The notes beneath the pieces were generated by a model, which saw only the letters and a list, made by a program, of their open reading frames with translations, was not told the DNA's origin and ran no database searches. A program made the position numbers and the translations under genes. This document shows positions 1 through 7,624 of a stretch of 64,000 nt of DNA, piece by piece; position 1 is the stretch's first letter; each line of letters begins with the position of its first letter. Origin of the DNA: an uncultured Oscillospiraceae bacterium (lineage in GTDB: Bacteria; Bacillota; Clostridia; Oscillospirales; JAAYXM01); contig CAKUEM010000005.1 in NCBI GenBank assembly GCA_934646115.1, positions 7,375 through 71,374 of the forward strand. The letters are read 5' to 3'.

Positions 1-1270
1 CGACGCAGCCTGTGCCGGAACCCATCCGCATCAATTCAGTGCACTTCCCACATGCAATACAACAATGATTTGGCACGATCGTACCGTTTAACATCTGTTT
101 CGGGAAATCCGCATTGGCAAATGCCATGCGCCCAAACCCTGCGATATCAAAATATCCGGCTTCCAGAGCGCCAGCGGCAACATTTCCGGCAAAACGCCCG
201 GGGTAGCTAAGCCCTGACCCCACAATTTTTACCTCCGGACATGCGCTTTTGATCTCCCGAATACACCCCAGCATTCTGGAAACACCGACAAACGGGTTTT
301 CATCCACGCCACCTGTTTGGTAGTTCGCTGGGCGATTGACATGTGGATTGACGTAAGGAGTCCCGATGGTAATATTTACAAGCGAAATTCCCTCTTTTTC
401 ATAAAGCTCATGAACAAGCCGCTTCGCCTCAGAAAGATCTGCGCCATCGTGATCCTTTGCCACACCGAATCCAAACGGATAAGCAAAGCCATCATAAACA
501 TTGAGCCGCGTTGTCACAAGAAAATTACCGTTTGTTCTGCTACATGCCGCCCGGATGGAATTGCGCAGGAGTCTGGTTCTGTTTTCAAAGCTCCCGCCGT
601 ATTCTCCCGGTCTGTCATACGCAGACAATATTTCTGAGAACAAATAGCAATGACATGATTTGATATCCATACCATCAAAACCGGCCCGTTGCGCCAGCGC
701 CGCGGTCCTACCCATGGCTTCTTCCACACTCTTAAGTTCATCATCCGTGATGATGTGTTCGGTTTTCCCCTGCATATTTCTGCTGAGTATTGGATTTTGA
801 TAAGAAATGATTGGCTTTGGCTCTCCGTATGGCTTAGAAAACCGTCCAGAATGTGTTGCCTGCAGAATAATTTTAGGCGCCCAACCAAACTCCCTGTATG
901 CCGTTTTCTTAATCTCCTCTGCAAGAGCGGCAAACTGATCAACATTCTTCTCTGTTATGAAAAGCTGATGCGGATTTGCGCGCGCCTCCTCCAGCACCGC
1001 TGTTGCCTCAATCCAAATAAGTCCGGCACCGCTGGCAGCGAATTTGCCATATCTTCGTAATGTCAGCTCGCCCGGCGCTCCATCGCTTGTCGCATCACAG
1101 CCTTCCATCGGCTGAATGGCAATTGAATTTCGCAGCGTACTTTCGTCACTAATTGTTACCATTCTCCTAAGCGTTTCTTCCGGATTCTGTGAAACAGGAA
1201 TGGCTAGCTCTTCGTTTCGTAGATATTGCACCAATTCATCAAGTGTCGAAAAGCTGTTGTAATACTTCAT
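1..1270 (-). CDS. Old-yellow-enzyme family NADH:flavin oxidoreductase (3' end outside window)
   Basis: The frame is open from an ATG at 1270 to the window edge (423 codons, no stop), so the C-terminus is missing. The start has a GAGGAG ribosome binding site about 9 bases upstream. The visible part is an FMN-binding TIM barrel of the OYE type: an early 'IQPMEG' strand, a central 'FDGMDIKSCHCYLFSEIL' stretch where the family has its substrate-contact H/C residues, and late 'GSG...AGAL...DIAGFGRMAFANADFP' phosphate-binding strands. It then runs into 'CCIACGKCTELM', the start of the [4Fe-4S] motif of the 2,4-dienoyl-CoA reductase/trimethylamine dehydrogenase branch. That branch normally continues with FAD/NAD domains, which would lie outside the window. 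It is divergent from an AraC regulator that probably controls it. The substrate cannot be read from sequence. Confidence 0.88.
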   Translation of the reverse strand, partial: MKYYNSFSTLDELVQYLRNEELAIPVSQNPEETLRRMVTISDESTLRNSIAIQPMEGCDATSDGAPGELTLRRYGKFAASGAGLIWIEATAVLEEARANPHQLFITEKNVDQFAALAEEIKKTAYREFGWAPKIILQATHSGRFSKPYGEPKPIISYQNPILSRNMQGKTEHIITDDELKSVEEAMGRTAALAQRAGFDGMDIKSCHCYLFSEILSAYDRPGEYGGSFENRTRLLRNSIRAACSRTNGNFLVTTRLNVYDGFAYPFGFGVAKDHDGADLSEAKRLVHELYEKEGISLVNITIGTPYVNPHVNRPANYQTGGVDENPFVGVSRMLGCIREIKSACPEVKIVGSGLSYPGRFAGNVAAGALEAGYFDIAGFGRMAFANADFPKQMLNGTIVPNHCCIACGKCTELMRMGSGTGCV

Positions 1271-1383
1271 ATGTCTATGTCTCTCCTCACAGTAGTGGAA
1301 TCTTATAAAGCCAGTCTCACCCACCCCTCTTGCTTTTTTACACAATCTTGTTATACTAAAGAGCAGGGAGAGGAGGGCTATTT

Positions 1384-2175
1384 ATGCAAAAAACTTTTTT
1401 GCAAGAAGGATATTATTCTGATAACGTTGCAATTACACGCCGTCATTTCCATCTTTGCTATGAAATGATCGTCGTTATCGAGGGGCATATTCTTCTACGC
1501 ATTGATCAAAAGGAGTGTTCGCTCTCAGCAGGGGAGCTGGCACTTATCGGCGCATTTGAAGAGCACGAAATCAGTGTGCTTTCCGACACATATCGGCGTT
1601 ATATTCTAACATTTGACCCGCTCCCTTTTGAACGTGCAATCGATGATCCTCGCTTGGTTTCTGTTTTTAAAAACCGCTCAGAAAGCTTTGATCATCGATT
1701 CCTTATTCCTGCGCAGGGTGAAACACTTTTAAAAAACATGATTGATGAGCCAAGAGATGGAGACGCATTTTCTTCGTCTCTTACAACAGGATGGATCAAA
1801 GAGTTTCTGATTCGGCTTTATCGTCAAAACAAAGCACGATTCCCCAGTGTCGCCAAGACCCTTAGCCCAGAGATTCTCACGGTTCAGGAGTATATCGATC
1901 TTCATTATTCTGAGGAAATCAAAATCGCTGCGTTATCAAACAGATTTCATCTCAACCCTTGTTATCTAAGCCATGCCTTTAAAGCGTTGACCGGCTATAG
2001 TCCAAAGCGTTATCTGCTTTTGACCCGGCTTTCGCGCGCGAAAGAGCTTTTGACCCATACCAATCTCTCCGTCTCTGAAATCAGCCTGCGCTGCGGATTT
2101 CCTAATAGTAGTAATTTTATCCGCGCCTTTCGGCAGGAGCTGCATATTACGCCAAATCAATATCGAAAACAATAA
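1384..2175 (+). CDS. AraC family transcriptional regulator
   Basis: 263-residue protein starting at ATG 1384 behind a very good AGGAGG ribosome binding site. Residues about 15-80 form a cupin-like sensing domain (short beta strands around 'HFHLCYEMIVVIEGHILLRI'). Residues about 165-262 hold the two helix-turn-helix units typical of AraC/XylS proteins: 'IKIAALSNRFHLNPCYLSHAFK' and 'SVSEISLRCGFPNSSNFIRAF', followed by the conserved 'P.QYR' end. It is transcribed away from the OYE gene across a 113-base gap, the usual layout for a regulator and its target. The effector is unknown. Codon use is AT-richer than in the housekeeping genes to the right. Confidence 0.9.
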   Translation: MQKTFLQEGYYSDNVAITRRHFHLCYEMIVVIEGHILLRIDQKECSLSAGELALIGAFEEHEISVLSDTYRRYILTFDPLPFERAIDDPRLVSVFKNRSESFDHRFLIPAQGETLLKNMIDEPRDGDAFSSSLTTGWIKEFLIRLYRQNKARFPSVAKTLSPEILTVQEYIDLHYSEEIKIAALSNRFHLNPCYLSHAFKALTGYSPKRYLLLTRLSRAKELLTHTNLSVSEISLRCGFPNSSNFIRAFRQELHITPNQYRKQ

Positions 2176-2411
2176 TTTTTCAGCCATGTGTCGCAGATTT
2201 TAGGTAAAGCCCATATCTTTAATCGCTGTGATTCTCCCCCTTTTAGGGGGACAGCGCAGAATAGCGCGACGAGTATATCTGTCATTACTTCTTGACGCAC
2301 CGGCTTTATTGTTATATGGCTCGCTACACGTTTTCGGTTGCCGTTATATGTAATCAGTATACCACCGAGTGAAGAACTTGTCTCCCCAAAGTTTAGACCA
2401 AAGATGGGGCT

Positions 2412-3404
2412 TTATGCCATATTCTCCAGGCTATCCAGTGATACCTCATAGTGAGGAGGCTCTCCTTTCTGAATACGCTCCCATTCCTCTAACATGTATT
2501 GCGCCATGCGTTCTGTCTCCTGATTCATGCTCCCTGCGATATGTGGCGTAAGAAATACATTTTGTAACATTCGGAAAGGATGGTCCGGCGGACACGGCTC
2601 TGGCCAGGTGACATCTAATATTGCCGTAGCCTGTGGTTTCTCACGCATTGCACGGATCAAATCTTCCTCTACCACCTGCGCCCCACGCCCGGTATTTAAA
2701 AATGTTGCCCATGGCTTCATCCGCGAAAACAAATCGTAATTTAACATCCCGACAGTGCTTGCGTTATTAGGAAGATGGTTGCTGATTACGTCGCTTTTCT
2801 CAAAAAGTTCTGATAGAGAAATTTTTTTGGCTCCCAGTGCAGCTGCTCTTTCTTCTGTACAAAACGGATCATAAACAACCGTCTGCACATCGATGTTGCT
2901 TAGCTTTTCTATGACAAGACTTCCGATCTTTCCTGCACCGATAATTCCAACAATCGCGCCGTAATTTCCCGGATGGAGTACACTATGCGCGTATTTATCT
3001 TTATGCTCATGAATGCGAGCTGCCTGGAAAAAGCCTTTATTGGCGAGTAAAATTGCCGCCGCTGCATATTCTGCCACTGGAATGGCATTGGCTTCCGCTG
3101 CGCTGAAAACGCGGACTCCTTTTCTTAAAAACGGACGTGCAAAGCTTTGTACAGACCCCGCCGCATAAAATACATATTTTAATCGCGGAAAATATTGTGC
3201 AATTTCCTCTTCTGTCATCTGCGGCATTCCCCATGTTGAAAAAATGCTTTCCACTGTTGAAAACTGACATGGGTTTTCTTTGCCATCTTCCTTGCGGAAT
3301 ATTCGATGCGGCAAAGCGGCTTCTTTCTCCAGCACTGCATGAATTCGTTTTGTGTATATCTGCCGCAGCTGATTCGGATCATCCGAAAAATAAATTGCCG
3401 TCAA
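2412..3404 (-). CDS. D-isomer-specific 2-hydroxyacid dehydrogenase family protein
   Basis: 330 residues, NAD(P)-dependent. The Rossmann domain is inserted in the middle: 'VGIIGAGKIGSLVIEKL' (about 155-171) is the dinucleotide-binding glycine motif, and 'YDPF' follows at the end of the second strand. 'LNTGRGAQVVEEDLIRAM' carries the conserved Arg region, 'ILDVTWPEPCPPDHPF' the catalytic Glu region, and 'LTPHIAGS' the catalytic His. The start is a TTG at 3404 preceded by AAAGGAC and GGGG; the first ATG is about 60 codons inside and would remove part of the substrate domain, so the TTG start is preferred. The specific 2-hydroxyacid is unknown. It lies in the AT-rich left segment with the AraC gene and may share its catabolic role. 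Confidence 0.85.
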   Translation of the reverse strand: MTAIYFSDDPNQLRQIYTKRIHAVLEKEAALPHRIFRKEDGKENPCQFSTVESIFSTWGMPQMTEEEIAQYFPRLKYVFYAAGSVQSFARPFLRKGVRVFSAAEANAIPVAEYAAAAILLANKGFFQAARIHEHKDKYAHSVLHPGNYGAIVGIIGAGKIGSLVIEKLSNIDVQTVVYDPFCTEERAAALGAKKISLSELFEKSDVISNHLPNNASTVGMLNYDLFSRMKPWATFLNTGRGAQVVEEDLIRAMREKPQATAILDVTWPEPCPPDHPFRMLQNVFLTPHIAGSMNQETERMAQYMLEEWERIQKGEPPHYEVSLDSLENMA

Positions 3405-3592
3405 GTCCTTTATTTCCCCTCTCGCGTTGTGATCTTAATTTAAGTATACCAATCCTAATTTCTTTTTGTTTTTATTTTTTGCTGATCCATATGCAAAATT
3501 TGCTGATTTTATTTTTTATCAGTCCAGAATGGCTTCTTATAACAAGTAACAAATAGTAAAACTGATATTTCCCCTTTTTATAAAAAATTTAT

Positions 3593-3641
3593 AAAAAACA
3601 GTCCTCGTTTGTGCTAATAGCACAATCGATGGCTGTTTTTT
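3593..3641. terminator. Bidirectional hairpin terminator
   Basis: AAAAAACAG (3593-3601) pairs with CTGTTTTTT (3633-3641), and TTGTGCT/AGCACAA pairs inside. A/T tracts flank both sides. It lies downstream of the decayed transposase fragment on the minus strand and could end transcription from either direction. Confidence 0.6.
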
Positions 3642-3667
3642 CAGTCTGTCGTAAAGCTGTGTGTTTA

Positions 3668-4078
3668 TTATGAAAAATCGGAGTGGGTGGTCATTTTTTG
3701 AAGAATGACAGCTAATATGAAAACGCAGAATAGAGTTGGGGCGGCTCTAATCTTCCAGCTTTTTAAATTTATGGCGGCATAGCTCAGCCTAACCCATCTC
3801 GTTACGCCAGACAAATCCCGGTGATGTGTATAACGCATGGCATGCTTCCCCCTGGCGTAGGCAAATGCATGCTCATTGATTTTCCTTTTACTAGTCATGA
3901 TTTCACTTTTGCAGATGACCTCTATATTGTCCGGATATGAGTGACCATAACCTTTTCCCATGCGCATTCGCTCCACATCGGCATTTACTTGGATAGAATG
4001 TATGCGGTTTTCGTCTTTATTTGTCGTAGGATACCGTGGAATTTCACCTTGAGGAGAATGTATCATCGACCGGGTCAT
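3668..4078 (-). pseudogene. Transposase fragment, C-terminal part of an IS1182-like DDE transposase
   Basis: The reading frame contains 'KHAMRYTHHRDLSGVTRWVRLSYAAINLK', which matches the conserved C-terminus of IS1182/IS5-type DDE transposases (H.MRYTHHRGL..V..WVRL..AAMNLK). The N-terminal and catalytic DD parts are absent, and the frame continues past the usual end into unrelated sequence. I therefore read it as a decayed remnant and not an active gene. It abuts a second, unrelated transposase remnant at 4096. Confidence 0.55.
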
Positions 4079-4095
4079 GGATAAATTCCCACGGT

Positions 4096-4712
4096 TTATT
4101 TTGTTTTTAGCTGGATGCGCTCGTGGTTGTTCATCACTCGAAGAACGGTTTTGAGATCACGATGGATCCCGTGCCTTTCAAGCCAGATGTGTGCTCTTCG
4201 GTAACCGTAGATACCCCTGCATGCAGCCCGGCACGCGCGGATCTTCTCGGTCAAAGGCAGATCCTTTGCCGGCATGTCCATCCGCTGTACAAATCCATAG
4301 TAGCCGCTATGGGAGATGCCGAAAAAACGACACATCCCGCTGATGCTGTGCTTTCCCCGATGACGATAGATTGCCCTATACCTGGCGTTGGCCTTCCCTT
4401 CCTTCCTGTGAGCGAGCGGAGATCCCGCATCAACTCGTTTTTCACCTTCAAGCGATTATTTTCAGATTCGGCAAGCCGCAGCTGGCGCTTGTAACACCCG
4501 ACCTTGTTTTCGCCCGTCAACTCATAGTCTTTCCTGGACCGTCCTTTGGGAAGCGCGGAATGTTATCTGCCCGTTTTCTTTCCCGTTGGTTATACCGACT
4601 GACCCAATCCTTTATTTATCTCTCCGCGAACCCCAACGCGTCTGCTCTTTCCTTCTTCTCTCATTTTTATGATGATTGCTTCGTTATCTTTTTAACTTTT
4701 GTTTTGACATAG
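4096..4712 (-). pseudogene. Degenerate IS3-family transposase (orfA/orfB remnants)
   Basis: Reading leftward from 4712, an orfA-like start is broken by stops and frameshifts. After that 'KYRAIYRHRGKHSISGMCRFFGISHSGYYGF' and 'YGYRRAHIWLERHG' (4096-4400) give the N-terminal HTH_21-type domain of an IS3 OrfB (IS150/IS3 style 'SRSGYY' and 'YGYRRI'). The DDE integrase core is missing; the frame ends at 4096 next to the IS1182-like fragment. At least three frame breaks separate recognisable pieces, so this is a dead element. It marks the boundary between the AT-rich left segment and the housekeeping gene tkt. Confidence 0.7.
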
Positions 4713-4715
4713 CTT

Positions 4716-4749
4716 GCCCCCTATGTAGTGATTCTCCTACATAGGGGGC
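4716..4749. repeat. 13-bp perfect inverted repeat between tkt and the IS3 remnant
   Basis: GCCCCCTATGTAG (4716-4728) is repeated inverted at 4737-4749 with an 8-base loop. On the minus strand no T run follows, so it is a weak terminator candidate for tkt. Its position at the start of the IS3 remnant suggests an element end or an insertion hotspot. Confidence 0.5.
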
Positions 4750-4806
4750 GTCTTGTTTATTGTCCGGTTCGGTTCGCGTCAGGTTCTTTTTTTGCCTTAA
4801 AAATTC

Positions 4807-6792
4807 TTATTTGACCAGTGCCTTCGCCTTTTCGACCACATGCTCCACCGTGAAGCCGAATTTCGGGAAGAGCTGCCCCGCCGGCGCAGACGCGCCGAAC
4901 GTATTGATCGCGATGATATCGCCATCCAGCCCGACGTATTTATCCCAGCCAAACGGCGACGCCGCCTCGATAGCAAGGCGCGCGCGCACATTCTTCGGCA
5001 GCACGCTCTCGCGATACTCCGCGCTCTGCATCTCAAACAGCGACATGGACGGCATGCTGACCACGCGCGCATCCACGCCGTCTTTCGCAAGCAGCGCATG
5101 CGCCTGATACGCAAGCGCGACCTCAGAGCCGGAGGCAATCAGGATGACATCCGGGGTCTCTTTCTTCGAATCGAGCAGCACATATGCGCCCTTTAACGCC
5201 TCGCGGCTGCTCTCCGCATACTGCGGCAGGTTCTGGCGCGTGAGCGCAAGACCGACCGGATGCTTGCCGTTTGTGATCGCGTAATACCAGCCTGCGGCGG
5301 TCTCTGTCCCGTCCGCCGGGCGGAAGTCGATAAAGCCCGGGATCGAGCGCATCGCCGCCAGCTGCTCGATCGGCTGATGGGTCGGGCCATCCTCGCCGAC
5401 GCCGATGCTGTCATGCGTTAAAATATAGGTGACCGGCTGATTCATCAGCGCGGACAGGCGCATCGCCGGCTTCTCATAATCAGAGAACACAAAGAACGTG
5501 GCGTTATAAGCAAACAGGCCGCCATGCACAGAGATCGCGTTGGAGATCGCGCCCATCGCATGCTCGCGCACGCCGAAATGCAGGTTGTTGCCCGCATAAT
5601 TCTCTTTGGAGAAATCGCCGCCGTCTTTCATATAGCTCTTGTTGGACGGCGCAAGATCCGCCGAGCCGCCAAACAGATTCGGCACGAATTTTGCCAGGCG
5701 GTTGAGTACCTCGCCCGAGGTCGCGCGCGTTGCCATCGGCTTGTCCTCAAAATGCCAGAATGCCTCGTCATCCAGCTTCGCCATGTCGATCTCGCCGGAC
5801 ATCCAGCGCTTCCACTCTGCCGCAAGCTCCGGATACTCTTTTGCGTAAGCGGCAAAATCGCGTTCCCACGCGTCGACATTTGCGTTGAGCGCATCGATCT
5901 TCTTCGCCATGAAATCCGCCACCTCGCGGGAAACATGGAACTCCTCCTCCGGCATACCGAGCGTCTTTTTCAGCGCAACGATATTCTCCGCGCCAAGCGG
6001 CTCGCCGTGCGCAGATGCCTTGCCCGCCTTTGCCGGGCAGCCGAAGCCGATCACGGTTGTGATCTTGATCAGGGTCGGGCGCGCGGTCTCTGCCTTTGCC
6101 GCATCGATCGCCGCGTTGATCGCGTCGAGATCGTTGCCGTCTGCCACCTCAAGCGTCTGCCAGCCATAGGCCGCGAAGCGCGCGGTCACATCCTCGGTAA
6201 ACGCGATGTCGGTGTTGCCCTCGATCGTGATCGAGTTGGAATCATACAGCACGATCAGCTTGCCGAGCCCAAGCGTCCCCGCAAGCGAAGCCGCCTCGGC
6301 AGACACGCCCTCCATCAGGCAGCCGTCGCCGCACAGCACATAGGTGTGATGGTCTACGATTTTATGATCCTCGCGGTTGAATTTCGCCGCGAGATGCGCC
6401 TCTGCCATCGCGAAGCCCACGCCGTTTGCGATGCCCTGACCGAGCGGTCCGGTCGTGATCTCCACGCCGCGGGTGTGGCCGTATTCCGGATGTCCGGGCG
6501 TGCGGCTGTCAAGCTGGCGGAAGTTTTTTAAATCCTCGATATTCAGCCCATAACCGAACAGATGGAACAGGCTGTAGATCAGAGCCGAGCCATGCCCCGC
6601 AGAAAGAATGAATCGGTCGCGATCCGCCCAATCGAGTGCCTTCGGGCTGTGCTTCATCTGGTTGCCCCAAACCGCGTATGCGATCGGCGCGGCGCCGAGC
6701 GGAAGCCCCGGATGCCCGGAATTCGCCCTCTGCACCATCTCGGCGGACAGCACGCGAAGAGTATTGACTGCGCTTTGATCCATGTTATGCAT
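4807..6792 (-). CDS. tkt: Transketolase
   Basis: 661 residues, the usual full length. The enzyme moves two-carbon ketol units between sugar phosphates in the non-oxidative pentose phosphate pathway using thiamine diphosphate and Mg2+. Visible signatures are 'ANSGHPGLPLGAAPIAY' (about 18-34), 'HGSALIYSLFHLFGY', the TPP motif 'GDGCLMEGVSAEAASLAG' (about 154-171), 'DSNSITIEGNTD', and in the pyrimidine domain 'GVREHAMGAISNAI' with the catalytic Glu and 'HDSIGVGEDGPTHQPIEQLA'. The start at 6792 has GAGGTG 8 bases upstream. It is a single-gene unit with its own promoter near 6890-6916. Confidence 0.97.
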   Translation of the reverse strand: MHNMDQSAVNTLRVLSAEMVQRANSGHPGLPLGAAPIAYAVWGNQMKHSPKALDWADRDRFILSAGHGSALIYSLFHLFGYGLNIEDLKNFRQLDSRTPGHPEYGHTRGVEITTGPLGQGIANGVGFAMAEAHLAAKFNREDHKIVDHHTYVLCGDGCLMEGVSAEAASLAGTLGLGKLIVLYDSNSITIEGNTDIAFTEDVTARFAAYGWQTLEVADGNDLDAINAAIDAAKAETARPTLIKITTVIGFGCPAKAGKASAHGEPLGAENIVALKKTLGMPEEEFHVSREVADFMAKKIDALNANVDAWERDFAAYAKEYPELAAEWKRWMSGEIDMAKLDDEAFWHFEDKPMATRATSGEVLNRLAKFVPNLFGGSADLAPSNKSYMKDGGDFSKENYAGNNLHFGVREHAMGAISNAISVHGGLFAYNATFFVFSDYEKPAMRLSALMNQPVTYILTHDSIGVGEDGPTHQPIEQLAAMRSIPGFIDFRPADGTETAAGWYYAITNGKHPVGLALTRQNLPQYAESSREALKGAYVLLDSKKETPDVILIASGSEVALAYQAHALLAKDGVDARVVSMPSMSLFEMQSAEYRESVLPKNVRARLAIEAASPFGWDKYVGLDGDIIAINTFGASAPAGQLFPKFGFTVEHVVEKAKALVK

Positions 6793-6887
6793 AGTTTTTT
6801 CACCTCGTCAGTTTTATCCATGGGATATTCCCGCGCTTTTGGGCGCATCCGCCGCAAAAACGGCGCAGGTATTTTTTATATGAGGTT

Positions 6888-6916
6888 ATTATACACTAAA
6901 ATTGCGCAATTGTATA
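6888..6916 (-). promoter_or_regulatory. Predicted promoter of tkt
   Basis: On the minus strand TATAAT (6888-6893) is preceded by a 17-base spacer and TATACA (6911-6916), a 4/6 match to the -35 consensus. The predicted start point leaves a leader of roughly 90 bases before tkt. Confidence 0.5.
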
Positions 6917-7020
6917 ATGAAATTTTTGTTTTTTTGCAATTTTTCTTCCCCGGCGGAAATTTTGCGCCGCGCGTATGCTTTTCCGCGTTTTCGGAAAGCA
7001 TGATATCGGCAAAAAAAATG

Positions 7021-7049
7021 TTTACTTTGTACTATTATTATGTTATAAT
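7021..7049 (+). promoter_or_regulatory. Predicted sigma-A promoter of rpsO-pnp
   Basis: TTTACT (7021-7026), a 17-base spacer and a perfect TATAAT (7044-7049). It fits transcription starting near 7056, leaving a leader of about 125 bases before rpsO. Confidence 0.7.
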
Positions 7050-7090
7050 GCTTTGGAAAGCGCGTGTGCGCTTCTGCGCCTCTCACCTGT

Positions 7091-7138
7091 GTTTTAGGAT
7101 AAAAGCTTGGTAACCCAAGGTTTTCACCCACCTAAAAC
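7091..7138 (+). ncRNA. Structured rpsO leader, possible S15 autoregulatory element
   Basis: Within the rpsO 5' UTR, GTTTTAGG (7091-7098) pairs perfectly with CCTAAAAC (7131-7138). Enclosed in it, AAAAGCTTGG (7101-7110) pairs with CCAAGGTTTT (7115-7124) with a single mismatch and a 4-base loop. This stacked hairpin sits 45 bases before the rpsO start. S15 is known to bind structured leaders of its own mRNA in several bacteria, with unrelated structures in different lineages. The pairing is seen directly; its role as an S15 leader is inferred. Confidence 0.5.
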
Positions 7139-7182
7139 TCGGATCTGCGGGCAAAAAAATTTATAGAAAGGTGAAATGCAGG

Positions 7183-7449
7183 ATGATTTTAAAAGAGCAG
7201 AAAACCGCTGTGATCGAAAAGAATCGCACCCATCCGACCGACACCGGCTCGCCGGAAGTTCAGATCGCGATTCTGACCGAGCGCATCGCTCAGCTCACCG
7301 AGCATCTGAAGGTCCACCACAAGGATAACCATTCCCGCCGTGGTCTTTTACAGATGGTTGGTAAGCGCCGTAACCTTTTAAACTACCTCGCAAAGAAGGA
7401 TATCGAGCGTTATCGCGCGATCGTCGCGAAGCTGGGCCTGAGAAAGTAA
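7183..7449 (+). CDS. rpsO: 30S ribosomal protein S15
   Basis: 88 residues, matching the normal S15 length. S15 binds the 16S rRNA central domain early in 30S assembly and forms a bridge to the 50S subunit. Typical motifs are '[19 protein letters not shown]', '[32 protein letters not shown]' and the final '[10 protein letters not shown]'. The start is placed at ATG 7183 behind AAAGGTG; an in-frame GTG 12 bases upstream overlaps that ribosome binding site and is not used. It is followed by pnp, the classic rpsO-pnp pairing. Confidence 0.97.
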   Translation: MILKEQKTAVIEKNRTHPTDTGSPEVQIAILTERIAQLTEHLKVHHKDNHSRRGLLQMVGKRRNLLNYLAKKDIERYRAIVAKLGLRK

Positions 7450-7453
7450 AAGG

Positions 7454-7596
7454 ACATGGGGTAAGATGCGGCAATGCGCTGCATCTTACCCCTGTGCTGT
7501 CTGAGTGGCTGCTGCGTAGCGGTGTTTAGCAGTTGAAGCTGCGTCTGACCCGTCGGGGGCAGCTTCAAATGCTAAACCTGCGCTTCTCTCACTCAG
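7454..7596 (+). promoter_or_regulatory. rpsO-pnp intercistronic structured RNA (two large hairpins)
   Basis: Hairpin 1: GGGGTAAGATGC (7458-7469) pairs perfectly with GCATCTTACCCC (7481-7492); no T run follows, so it is probably not a strong terminator. Hairpin 2: 7524-7542 pairs with 7559-7577 (19 positions, one mismatch), and it is closed from outside by CTGAGTG (7501-7507) with CACTCAG (7590-7596). The pnp ribosome binding site starts 15 bases after the outer stem. In E. coli a similar long duplex upstream of pnp is cut by RNase III and mediates PNPase autoregulation; the parallel here is an inference. Confidence 0.6.
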
Positions 7597-7624
7597 GCGG
7601 TCACGTTTGAAAGGAGAAACGACT

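Noticed and set aside
514..945. 143-codon minus-strand frame
   Set aside because: It is a shifted frame of the real OYE gene (1-1270), which runs uninterrupted in another frame with clear family motifs and ribosome binding site.
4716..4749. Intrinsic terminator of tkt
   Set aside because: The stem is perfect but no T run follows on the tkt strand; kept as an inverted repeat only.
5524..6531. 335-codon plus-strand frame opposite tkt
   Set aside because: Rich in Arg/His from antisense GC-rich codons, no ribosome binding site; transketolase on the other strand is certain.
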